NCBI GenBank assembly: GCA_003864495.1 | Contig: PEDN01001366.1 | Coordinates: forward strand, 357,799 to 421,798 | From: Nemopilema nomurai | Taxonomy: Eukaryota; Cnidaria; Scyphozoa; Rhizostomeae; Rhizostomatidae | Reading direction: 5' to 3' | Length of the DNA: 64,000 bases | Shown: positions 13,201 to 24,400 of the stretch, piece by piece | How positions within the stretch are numbered: position 1 is the first letter of the stretch | How the letters are laid out: the number at the start of each line of letters is the position of its first letter | The notes under the pieces: model-generated | Told to the model about the DNA's origin: nothing | The model's input: the letters and a program-made list of their open reading frames with translations, nothing else | Databases searched by the model: none | Translations under genes and position numbers: made by a program

Positions 13201-16200
13201 AATCTATATGTGCAATACTATCAAAAACAATCATTTTCAGGTGTTGCACTTGATTATATTCGCAGTAGTTTTGTAGAAACAGCCATTTCGAAGGATGGCG
13301 TTCTTGCGCAAAAAGCAAGGCTATAGCCTTGCAAAATGACCATTTTTGGGTCAAATTTTTTTTCTCTCAAAAATAATCTATATGTGCAGTACTATCAAAA
13401 ACAATCATTTTGAGGTGTTGCACTTGATTATATTTGCAGTAGCTTGATGAAACAGCCATTTCGAAGGATGGCGTTTTGCGCAAAAGCAAGGCTATAGCCT
13501 TGCAAAATGACCATTTTTGGCAACTTTTTTTTTCTCAAAATAATCTATATGTGCAGTACTATCAAAAACAATCATTTTGAGGTGTTGCACTTGATTATAT
13601 TTGCAGTAGTTTTGTAGAAACAGCCATTTCGAAGGATGGCGTTTTGCGCAAAAAGCAAGGCTATAGCCTTGCAAAATGACCATTTTTGGCAACTTTTTTT
13701 CTCAAAAATAATCTATATGTGCAGTACTATGAAAAACAAACATTTTGAGGTGTTGTAATTGATTATATTTGCAGTAGTTTTGTAGAAACAGCCTTTTCTA
13801 AGGATAGTGTTCTTGCGCAAAAAGCAAGGCTATAGCCTTGCAAAATGACCATTTTTGGGTCAAATTTTTTTCTCTCAAAAATCTATATGTGCAGTACTTC
13901 AAAAACAATCATTTTGAGGTGTGCACTTGATTATATTTGCAGTAGTTTTGAAGAAACAGCCATTCGAAGGATGGCGTTCTTGCGCAAAAAGCAAGGCTAT
14001 AGCCTTGCAAAATGACCATTTTTGGGTCAAATTTTTTTCTCTCAAAAATCTATATGTGCAGTACTATTAATAACAAACATTTTGAGGTGTTGCACTTGAT
14101 TATATTCGCAGTAGTTTTGAAGAAACAGCCTTTTCTAAGGATGGTGTTCTTGCGCAAAAAGCAAGGCTATAGCCTTGCAAAATGACCATTTTTGGGTCAA
14201 ATTTTTTTTCTCTCAAAAACAATCTATATGTGCAGTACTTTTAAAAACAATCATTTTGAGGTAATGCACTTCATTATATTTGGAGTAGTTTTGAAGAAAC
14301 AGCCTTTTCTAAGGATGGTGTTCTTGCGCAAAAAGCAAGGCTATAGCCTTGCAAAATGACCATTTTTGGGTCAAATTTTTTTCTCTCAAAAATCTATATG
14401 TGCAGTACTTTTAAAAACAATCATTTTGAGGTGTGCACTTGATTATATTTGCAGTAGTTTTGAAGAAACAGCCATTTCGAAAGATGGCGTTCTTGCGCAA
14501 AAAGCAAGGCTATAGCCTTGCAAAATGACCATTTTTGGGTCAAATTTGTTTTCTCTCAAAAATAATCTATATGTGCAGTACTATCAAAAACAATCATTTT
14601 GAGGTGTTGCACTTGATTATATTTGCAGTAGTTTTGAAGAAACAGCCATTTCGAAGGATGGCGTTCTTGCGCAAAAAGCAAGGCTATAGCCTTGCAAAAT
14701 GACCATTTTTGGGTCAAATTTTTTTTCTCAAAATAATCTATATGTGCAGTACTATCAAAAACAATCATTTTGAGGTGTTGCACTTGATTATATTTGCAGT
14801 AGTTTTGAAGAAACAGCCATTCGAAGATGGCGTTCTTGCGCAAAAAGCAAGGCTATAGCCTTGCAAAATGACCATTTTTGGGTCAAATTTTTTTCTCTCA
14901 AATAATCTATATGTGCAGTACTATCAAAAACAATCATTTTGAGGTGTTGCACTTGATTATATTTGCAGTAGTTTTGAAGAAACAGCCATTCGAAGGATGG
15001 CGTTCTTGCGCAAAAAGCAAGGCTATAGCCTTGCAAAATGACCATTTTTGGGTCAAATTTTTTTTCTCAAAATAATCTATATGTGCAGTACTCTCAAAAA
15101 CAATCATTTTGAGGTGTTGCACTTGATTATATTTGCAGTAGTTTTGTAGAAACAGCCATTTCGAAGGATGGCGTTTTGCGCAAAAGCAAGGCTATAGCCT
15201 TGCAAAATGACCATTTTTGGCAATTTTTTCTCTCAAAAAAATCTATATGTGCAGTACTTCAAAACAATCATTTTGAGGTGTTGCACTTGATTATATTTGC
15301 AGTAGTTTTGAAGAAACAGCCATTCGAAGGATGGCGTTCTTGCGCAAAAAGCAAGGCTATAGCCTTGCAAAATGACCATTTTTGGGTCAAATTTTTTTCT
15401 CTCAAAAAAATCTATAGGTGCAGTACTTCAAAAACAATCATTTTGAGGTGTGCACTTGATTATATTTGCAGTAGTTTTGAAGAAACAGCCATTCGAAGGA
15501 TGGCGTTCTTGCGCAAAAAGCAAGGCTATAGCCTTGCAAAATGACCATTTTTGGGTCAAATTTTTTTTCTCAAAAAATAATCTATATGTGCATACTATCA
15601 AAAACAATCATTTTGAGGTGTTGCACTTGATTATATTCGCAGTAGTTTTGTAGAAACAGCCATTTCGAAGGATGGCGTTCTTGCGCAAAAAGCAAGGCTA
15701 TAGCCTTGCAAAATGACCATTTTTGGGTCAAATTTTTTTCTCTCAAAAATAATCTATATGTGCAGTACTATCAAAAACAATCATTTGAGATGTTGCACTT
15801 GATTATATTTGCAGTAGTTGATGAAACAGCCATTTCGAAGGATGGCGTTTTGCGCAAAAGCAAGGCTATAGCCTTGCAAAATGACCATTTTTGGCAACTT
15901 TTTTTTCTCAAAAATAATCTATATGTGCAGTACTATCAAAAACAATCATTTTGAGGTGTTGCACTTGATTATATTGCAGTAGTTTTGTAAGAAACAGCCA
16001 TTTCGAAGGATGGCGTTCTTGCGCAAAAAGCAAGGCTATAGCCTTGCAAAATGACCATTTTTGGCAACTTTTTTTCGCTCAAATAATCTATATGTGCAGT
16101 ACTATCAAAAACAATCATTTTGAGGTGTTGCACTTGATTATATTTGCAGTAGTTTTGTAGAAACAGCCATTTCGAAGGATGTGTTCTTGCGCAAAAAGCA

Positions 16201-18449
16201 AGGCTATAGCCTTGCAAAATGACCATTTTTGGGTCAAATTTTTTTCTCTCAAAAAAATCTATATGTGCATACTTTTAAAAACAATCATTTTGAGGTTGCA
16301 CTTGATTATATTTGCAGTAGTTTTGAAGAAACAGCCATATCGAAGGATGGCGTTCTTGCGCAAAAAGCAAGGCTATAGCCTTGCAAAATGACCATTTTTG
16401 GGTCAAATTTTTTTTCTCTCAAAAATAATCTATATGTGCAGTACTATCAAAAACAAACATTTTGAGGTGTTGCACTTGATTATATTTGCAGTATTTTTGT
16501 GAAACAGCCATTTCGAAGGATGGCGTTCTTGCGCAAAAAGCAAGGCTATAGCCTTGCAAAATGACCATATTTGGGTCAAATTTATTTTCTCTCAAAAATA
16601 ATCTATATGTGCAGTACTATCAAAAACAAACATTTTGAGGTGTTGCACTTGATTATATTCGCAGTAGTTTTGTAGAAACAGCCATTTCGAAGGATGTGTT
16701 TTGCGCAAAAGCAAGGCTATAGCCTTGCAAAATGACCATTTTTGGGCAACTTTTTTCGCTCAAAATAATCTATATGTGCAGTACTATGAAAAACAAACAT
16801 TTTGAGGTGTTGCACTTGATTATATTTGCAGTAGTTTTGTAGAAACAGCCTTTTCTAAGGATAGTGTTCTTGCGCAAAAAGCAAGGCTATAGCCTTGCAA
16901 AAATGACCATTTTTGGTCAAATTTTTTTCTCTCAAAAACAATCTATATGTGCAGTACTTTTAAAAACAATCATTTTGAGGTAATGCACTTGATTATATTT
17001 GCAGTAGTTTTGTAGAAACAGCCTTTTCTAAGGATAGTGTTCTTGCGCAAAAAGCAAGGCTATAGCCTTGCAAAATGACCATTTTTGGGTCAAATTTTTT
17101 TTCTCTCAAAAACAATCTATATGTGCAGTACTTTTAAAAACAATCATTTTGAGGTAATGCACTTGATTATATTTGAAGTAGTTTTGAAGAAACAGCCATA
17201 TCGAAGGATGGCGTTCTTGCGCAAAAAGCAAGGCTATAGCCTTGCAAAATGACCATTTTTGGGTCAAATTTTTTTTCTCTCAAAAACAATCTATATGTGC
17301 AGTACTATTAATAACAAACATTTTGAGGTGTTGCACTTGATTATATTCGCAGTAGTTTTGAAGAAACAGCCTTTTCTAAGGATGGTGTTCTTGCGCAAAA
17401 AGCAAGGCTATAGCCTTGCAAAATGACCATTTTTGGGTCAAATTTTTTTTCTCTCAAAAATAATCTACATGTGCAGTACTAATAAAAACAATCATTTTGA
17501 GGTGTTGCACTTGATTATATTCGCAGTAGTTTTGAAGAAACAGCCATATCGAAGGATGGCGTTCTTGCGCAAAAAGCAAGGCTATAGCCTTGCAAAATGA
17601 CCATTTTTGGGTCAAATTTTTTTTCTCTCAAAAATAATCTATATGTGCAGTACTCTCAAAAACAATCATTTTGAGGTGTTGCACTTGATTATATTTGCAG
17701 TAGTTTTGAAGAAACAGCCATATCGAAAGATGGCGTTCTTGCGCAAAAAGCAAGGCTATAGCCTTGAAAAATGACCATTTTTGGGTCAAATTTGTTTTCT
17801 CTCAAAAATAATCTATATGTGCAGTACTATCAAAAACAATCATTTTGAGGTGTTGCACTTGATTATATTTGCAGTAGTTTTGAAGAAACAGCCATATCGA
17901 AGGATGGCGTTCTTGCGCAAAAAGCAAGGCTATAGCCTTGAAAAATGACCATTTTTGGGTCAAATTTTTTTTCTCTCAAAAATAATCTACATGTGCAGTA
18001 CTATTAAAAACAATCATTTTGAGGTGTTGCACTTGATTATATTTGCAGTAGTTTTGAAGAAACAGCCATATCGAAGGATGGCGTTCTTGCGAAAAAGCAA
18101 GGCTATAGCCTTGAAAAATGACCATTTTTGGGTCAAATTTTTTTTCTCTCAAAAATAATCTATATGTGCAGTACTATCAAAAACAAACATTTTGAGGTGT
18201 TGCACTTGATTATATTCGCAGTAGTTTTGTAGAAACAGCCATTTCGAAGGATGGCGTTTTTGCGCAAAAGGCAAGGCTATAGCCTTGCAAAATGACCATT
18301 TTTGCGCCAACTTTGTATTCGCTCAAAAATAATCTATATGTGCAGTACTATCAAAAACAAACATTTTGAGGTGTTGCACTTGATTATATTCGCAGTAGTT
18401 TTGTAGAAACAGCCATTTCAAAGGATGGCGTTCTTGCGCAAAAGGCAAG
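7276..18449. repeat. Satellite array, about 175-bp unit, main block
   Basis: Uninterrupted head-to-tail array of an AT-rich unit of about 170-175 bp, all in one orientation; about 65 copies estimated from span and period. Fixed parts of the unit are ATGTGCAGTACTATCAAAAA, TTTTGAGGTGTTGCACTTGA, a GAAACAGCCATTTCGAAGGA segment, and GCAAGGCTATAGCCTTGC, an 18-bp perfect palindrome present in essentially every unit. Variant classes recur (gtagaa or gaagaa or gatgga before ACAGCC; CATTTCG, CATATCG or CTTTTCT; gggtcaaa or gccaac spacer). Short open frames inside units are by-products: the unit length is not a multiple of three in most copies and the frames end within one or two units. Confidence 0.97.
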
Positions 18450-18825
18450 TGTAACGACACAGGGTTTCCTTACGGACAGTATCACGTGACATTTGCACCA
18501 TTGCGCTGTGATTGCATCAGCGTCTGTAAAGATGTTTTTTGTATTACGTAATTATTATTTTAAGGTTCGCTCAGGTTATAGAAAGGGTTGTGTCATAAGT
18601 TAGGGGTAGTCTTGTCGAAAGTTTTGTTGTACTGCTAGGAGCTCTGTCGCTATTTGTCGTGCCTGTTGAAGCCGTGTCGTTATTGTCGAACTTGCTGTTA
18701 GCCGTTAGTCGTATCATTGCCATAAAAAGGAGAATTTTGATCTTATCCGCCGTTGCCGTTTTTTTGAGGATTTCTGCCAACAAAGAACTCACGTTTGTGA
18801 AACCCACCTTTTAAGAGGTTTTACA
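18450..18825. mobile_element. Solo-LTR-like insertion in the satellite
   Basis: A 376-bp non-satellite segment begins TGTAA and ends TTACA, and is flanked on both sides by CAAG (18446-18449 and 18826-18829), which belongs to the satellite palindrome. TG...CA ends plus a 4-bp target duplication are the signature of an LTR inserted by a retroviral-type integrase; the length fits a solo LTR left by recombination. No gag, pol or primer-binding site is present. A non-autonomous DNA transposon with 5-bp inverted ends is the alternative. Orientation is unclear. Confidence 0.65.
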
Positions 18826-19403
18826 CAAGGCTATAGCCTTGCCAAATGACCATTTTTGGGTCAAATTTTTCTTTTCTCAAAAATAATCTATATGTGCAGT
18901 ACTATGAAAAACAAACATTTTGAGGTGTTGCACTTGATTATATTCGCAGTAGTTTTGTAGAAACAGCCATTTCGAAGGATGGCGTTCTTGCGCAAAAGGC
19001 AAGGCTATAGCCTTGCAAAATGACCATTTTTGGGTCAAATTGTTTTCTCTCAAAAATAATCTATATGTGCAGCACTATCAAAAACAAACATTTTGAGGTG
19101 TTGCACTTGATTATATTCGCAGTAGTTTTGTAGAAACAGCCATTTCGAAGGTTGGCGTTCTTGCGCAAAAGGCAAAGCTATAGCCTTGCAAAATGACCAT
19201 TTTTGGGTCAAATTTTTTTTTTCTCAAAAATAATCTATATGTGCAGTACTATCAAACCCAAACATTTTGAGGTGTTGCACTTGATTTTATTTGCAGTAGT
19301 TTTGAAGAAACAGCCATATCGAAGGATGGCGTTCTTGCGCAAAAGACAAGGCTATAGCCTTGCAAAATGACCATTTTTGGGTTAAATTTTTTTTCTTCGG
19401 ATT
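18826..19403. repeat. Satellite array, right-hand block
   Basis: The same unit resumes exactly at the duplicated CAAG and continues for about three copies. It ends inside the T-run of a unit at about 19403, where the sequence changes to the acidic-repeat codons of the neighbouring minus-strand gene. Confidence 0.95.
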
Positions 19404-20295
19404 CGGGTTCTTCGGCTTCGGGCTCTTCGGCCTCGGGTCCTTCGGCCTCGGGTCCTTCGGCCTCATTCATGTCTTCCTCTACTTCTAAGTGTTCTTCTGG
19501 GGCGCTCTTTTCAGCAACATCCCTCGATTCTTTTGCTGGCGCTGCGCCTATAAACAATTTCACCATGAGGTAACTTACAGTAATTCACAACTTAAGACTG
19601 ACAACATTTTTTACTAGAAACTTGCGACGCTAATTCAGATTCACGCCACATCAAAACTCAGGAAGGTCCATCAATGGGTGATTTGGTCAGTGGCCAGTTA
19701 TTTGGAGCAATAGTCCTAAGATTGGGACCAGTCTTAATAACCTGAATCTTGTCTGGTTCGTGTCTAAATTAACGCAAGATCGCTTACGCACACACTTTTA
19801 ACTGACTACCATGCTTGAATCCTAGTGTTGTCAGACTTTATCCTAGTATTACAAAGCATATCCGTCTCTCGAAAAGCATGCTGTAACTATTTTGCTGCAT
19901 TCTCGCAGTATCATGTAGATAAAATGACATAAACAGACTGCTCCAGAACAGGTCACGGGAGGGCGTGTCTAGAGACTGACCGTCACGGAAATTTTTTATC
20001 AGGAGGCACTAGTAACTTGTTCATCAGGAAGTCTGTCGATCTGATAGGTTTGTTATAGATAAAATACAGAAGCTTTGACAATATTTAATAAGAATGTGAC
20101 AAGGTTCAGTCTTTTGTCCTCCGCCTTCTACCACCCACCACACGCCTCTGCGCTGTCAGCTAGACATCAAAAGCTGGAAAAGTATACAACGGCCGTATGG
20201 GCATTTCTATGAACGTTAGAAAGACATAGGATTGACTTACCATGGATTGAGATGACCAGTCCCAGAAGGACGCAAAACAGCATTGCAGTCTTCAT
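19252..20295 (-). CDS. Small secreted acidic protein, two exons, C-terminus encoded by satellite DNA
   Basis: Exon 1 (20295-20241) starts at an ATG and encodes a typical signal peptide (Lys near the start, then a hydrophobic run). Donor GTAAGT; acceptor TTTATAG; exon 2 is 19547-19252 with the stop at 19252-19254. Predicted length 116 residues. After the signal comes an Ala/Pro/Glu-rich acidic stretch with near-repeats of GPEAEGPEAE and EEPEAEEPE, ending in EEKK. From KK onward the codons are satellite sequence (about 46 residues, one cysteine, no known domain). Signal + acidic pro-region + dibasic site resembles precursors of secreted peptides; if so, the mature peptide part has been lost and replaced. 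Function unknown. It may be a decayed gene, though promoter, signal and splice sites look intact. Confidence 0.65.
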
Positions 20296-20376
20296 CGCTC
20301 AACAGGTTCGGGAAGTGTCCTTCCCAATCTACTGTGCCTCACTCTACACAACTGAGCACCCATCCAGAGACCCAAG

Positions 20377-20383
20377 TTTTATA
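20377..20383 (-). promoter_or_regulatory. TATA box of the acidic secreted-protein gene
   Basis: TATAAAA on the minus strand, 82 bases upstream of the ATG at 20295, leaving room for a 5' leader of about 50 bases without an upstream ATG. Spacing fits a TATA-driven promoter of a strongly expressed secretory gene. Confidence 0.6.
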
Positions 20384-21447
20384 CACACGGGCTGCCATTC
20401 ATTGTTTTCAATGCATATTTGTACCATTTAGCTTCTATCCACTTTTCTACAGTGGCTGAACCTCTCTGCCACATGCAGAGGCACCGTGCCAGATCTACTT
20501 TCTCTCTCTTTCTCTGTGGCTAGGTATGACTATGGCATTTTTACTTTGCATGGCACCTATCTTGCGCAAAGGAAACCCAAATACATACCCACAACAAGGC
20601 CACCCAGTCATGCGCACTGACCGCTTCCTTGAACTGCATAAATGCATTATTGGAGGTACAATCAACTTCACCAGAGTAATGACTATTGGCGTGTACCATG
20701 GGCGATTCAAAACACGTAGTTCGAATTTTTATGTTAGTATTTATATATTATATGGATATGTTAGTATTTATATTAGGGATATGTCAGTATTTATATATTA
20801 GGGGGTTTAAGATGTTAGGGATATGTTAGTATTTATATATTATATGGATATGTTAGTATTTATATTAGGGATATGTTAGTATTTATATATTAGGGGGTTT
20901 AAGATGTTAGGGATATGTTAGTATTTATATATTATATACATGAATATTTCAGCATTCTCAGTCAAATCAATTTGCTACGGCAGAAATGCGGTGTATGAAT
21001 TGGGGCTTTGATTTGCAAACATCCTTTTGCAAACAGTAGAGTGAGTCTGGTACCCAGGCTACCTTCCTCTCTAACGTTAAATACAAATTGCTGGCCCTGT
21101 AAAGGTGACATGAAAGTGATCCAAAATGTAAAAAGCCTCTTGAGGTGTTGGAAAGTCCAATACCGAGCTTTTTGGCTTGCGAAAATGGCCGATATTTGAC
21201 AAAACTTGATAGGTGACATTTGACTCCTGTTCATCTTTGATTTTCTTATCAGGTCGCCTCGTGTGAATGAGGGCCAGGTAAAACTATGACCTATCATTCG
21301 GCAAAATGAGAAGAAAACGCAATGGCAAAACACCGGCAAATACTTTTAATCAGTATTCCTCTATAATACAGCTCAGGTATTTACACAAACTAATCAACAT
21401 CCTGACCAATTAACGCAATGAAGTGAAAACAGAAAGCACATGTTGAT
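20384..21447. other. Spacer between the acidic-protein promoter and the IFT172 stop
   Basis: Apart from the tandem repeat at 20727-20940 and the putative IFT172 3' UTR, I see only short unsupported open frames. ATTAAA on the minus strand at 21345-21350, about 100 bases past the IFT172 stop, is a possible poly(A) signal. Confidence 0.4.
20727..20940. repeat. AT-rich tandem repeat, about 90-bp compound unit
   Basis: Repeated phrase GGATATGTTAGTATTTATAT, alternating with TTAGGGGGTTTAAGATGTTA, giving a compound unit of about 90 bp present a little over twice. It lies in the spacer between the acidic-protein gene and IFT172. Confidence 0.85.
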
Positions 21448-24400
21448 CTATTGAAAAGAGTAAGTTGGATTCTGCGGGGCCCCGCACCACAGCGTGAGAA
21501 ACCGAAGGACATCTTGACACTCGGGACTGTGCGATACCTAAGACAGGAGAATGAGGTATGACGTCATTTTACCAGAATTTCAATCAGGGTTCTTAGCTGT
21601 ACCAACCGGTTTGGGAAAGTGATTTGAACGGCGGTACAGTACTACAAAATCAAACTGTTGCTTTAAGAAGTTTGCGAGAAAATAGTTTTCTGTTTACAAA
21701 AAGCTGAGCGATTTTCTGAGGCCATTACTGTTTTGTTAAACAGTATTGCGGAGAATGTGTGGACAGCCAACAAATGATCTGGAGCATCATGTATTGATTT
21801 GAAATGAAGGCGAGATTCAGAGAGCTAGCCATGATCTCAAAACTATACTTTATTAAGATTTCAGGAAACATCTACGCAATTCACATTCGTTGTGAGGCTG
21901 TACATTGACATAAACTCCAAGTTGCTGAGAAACCTCTTATATGTTGCGGAATACTTTGAATCGTGAAGAATTGCTTGATGATCGCATCAAGCGGTAGAAC
22001 TAGCAGCCATTATACACAGGATAGAAACCAATAGCCATTTTGCCTTTTACACCACATGCGTGTATGGTTACTGATTACACAGCAGAAGGCAGCAATCAAA
22101 CAGAGGCCAACATGCCAACAACACATGTTTTCAGCCTGGTCCATTCGTTCATTCATTCAAAGAATTGGACACATTGACTATCAGATAAAAATAACTTATG
22201 TGTGAGAATAGGTCGAAGCAAGCTTTGCCAAACCTTTGTTGCCATGAGGAACTTGTTCCAGTCTTCTTTATTAGCAGCGCGTCCAGGTCTTTTGAACTCG
22301 ATCTTACTCCTCAGCACTGGGTAGCCTGTAAAGAAGAGGAGAATCAAATACGTTGATGACCCTTACAGCGTTGTGTAAGGCGTAAACGTCACTGTTGGTT
22401 AGGCGTGATGAGATACACAACAGCAACAGCAACAAAAAAGCAAGCAGATTCAGAAAAAGGAATGGTAGAAGGCGACCTATCAGCAACGGTTCGACAAGAA
22501 TCTGAAAGCATTTCACCTTTGATTAATTTCTACGTAAAACAGAAAGAGCCATATGGACAGGTTACAAATTTCTTCATTGGAAGGACTTCATTTTTCAATG
22601 ACAAGTTTCATATTGATGGACACGGTAAAAATTTCTTGAAAACCCAATCTCTTTCAATTCAAATTTTCAAAAATCTGCCCATGAAAATACGGGGGTATTT
22701 GGTCATTAACTGTGGAGTTTAATGTACTTGATTTAGCGGCAATTACCTGATATGACGCAGGGCAGAGACTTGATTTCTGTGTTCACTGCGACCAGTGATG
22801 CCTCATAGGTGTCTCTTTCGTCCAGGGGGAGAACCTGTTCAACTTTTTGGTCCATCGAGACAGCCAACACCCACTCTTTCACTTCCTCCCTTTTATCTTC
22901 CTAAAGTAGTAAAGTAGTTGGATAAGTGGAATTAGTTCATAAGGCACAAGCCCCACGGAATAAAGGCTATAAAAGGTAGAAATGAGAGAAGAATAAAAGA
23001 TAGTAAGAAAAATAAAAGTAGAAGTTAAGATAGGTGTAACGGGAGGAAAACGGTAAGTTAATGTGGTGAGGTAAGGTAAGTATCAGGATGATGGAAGAAT
23101 TTTGGGTTAACGCAGAGCGGTGAGGCATGGTAATAGGCAGGGGTACGTTTTAGCATTGGAACGAAGAAGGGTAGAGTAACTAAAAATATAAGGGGTATCA
23201 TTACGGTTTATGAAGGTTGGCAGGGGTGGAAGAAAGGATAGAAAGGATTAAATCTCTTAAAATAACTTGGCTAACAGCATCTGGATACCAATTCGAAAAG
23301 AACATGTGATTCATAGCAAATAATTGCTGAAGCCATAAAGACATACTGAAAGCTAGAGAAGATAATTGTTGAAGACTGGAGTGCGTCACTGAACGTAAAG
23401 AAGGGCTGACGTTTGACCTTTGCCTACTCTTGCATCCCTCGAATTAGCATTTCAAAGCAATGTGCTTTTTCAAGGGGTAATAACTCACCTGAAGAAACTG
23501 GTTTTCAGGCACAGTAACTTCAAGGGGAATGTCCGTTTCCATGAAGTCACTATTGTCTATCATGTCTAGGTTTCCTTCCTCGATTCCCTGTGAATAAATG
23601 AGGAATATTCGGAATCACATGCCTCAATATAGTGCCTCTCTGGAGACAAATGGCCATTCTTACATCTTTTCATGATAGAAGTCCATAAACATGAATCTGC
23701 ATAAAGATAAAACTGATAGAAGCAACTATGTTTGCATTCCAGAAGACAAAAGCCCATGACTGGACAGTTGAAATGTTAAAAAGCAAACAAAGTTTATTCT
23801 AAACGTTTGGTTCTCGGGTTGATAAGAAACGGGAGTAAAAGTAGTACAGTAAAACAACTACCTGGTTAAATTGAAGCAAAATTTTACCTCGCTCAGATCC
23901 AAAAATCTGTTTAGAAATACGAATGCCATATTCTCCCAACCAATTTTCTGAAAAATGAGTTGAAATTTTAAGGATTTTATGTAAACAAGTGTTTCATAGT
24001 ACATAACCTTAAATAGCAAGAAACAGCTGGAACATCATTTCTGCAAACTTGCGTATTTTTTCGTCGGACACTTCTCAGTATGCAAACGTTGGAAAATGAC
24101 CTAAAACTAACAAAATAGAATGAAGACATCAGAGATGTTACGAAATAGCTTCGCGATCTATTTATCAAGTTGTCATCATGCAAACATACCTTGCAATCTA
24201 TTCCCGCCTCAAAGAAAGCCTTGTCGCAGGGAATGATATCGGAATGCCTGAGTAATGACACCGATAGTTTGGCTGCGATGCCCTCCTATGACAAAACAGA
24301 GAGTTTAATGGCAATGCAATGGGAGTGTTGACTTGAGAACCAAAAACAATTATAGTTCTTTTCACTTGATATATTTAGAATAATCGATATTATATTTATG

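Noticed and set aside
18571..18807. 78-residue minus-strand frame in the LTR-like insertion
   Set aside because: No start context, no similarity to retroelement proteins, and it covers only part of a solo-LTR-sized segment.
7228..19323. Many 60-120 residue frames in both strands and a repeat array that could suggest CRISPR or a peptide family
   Set aside because: They are frames of one satellite unit; the unit has no unique spacers, no cas genes, and most frames end within one or two units because its length is not a multiple of three.
20526..20801. 91-residue + strand frame upstream of the acidic-protein gene
   Set aside because: No recognisable domain or splice context; its end runs into an AT-rich tandem repeat.
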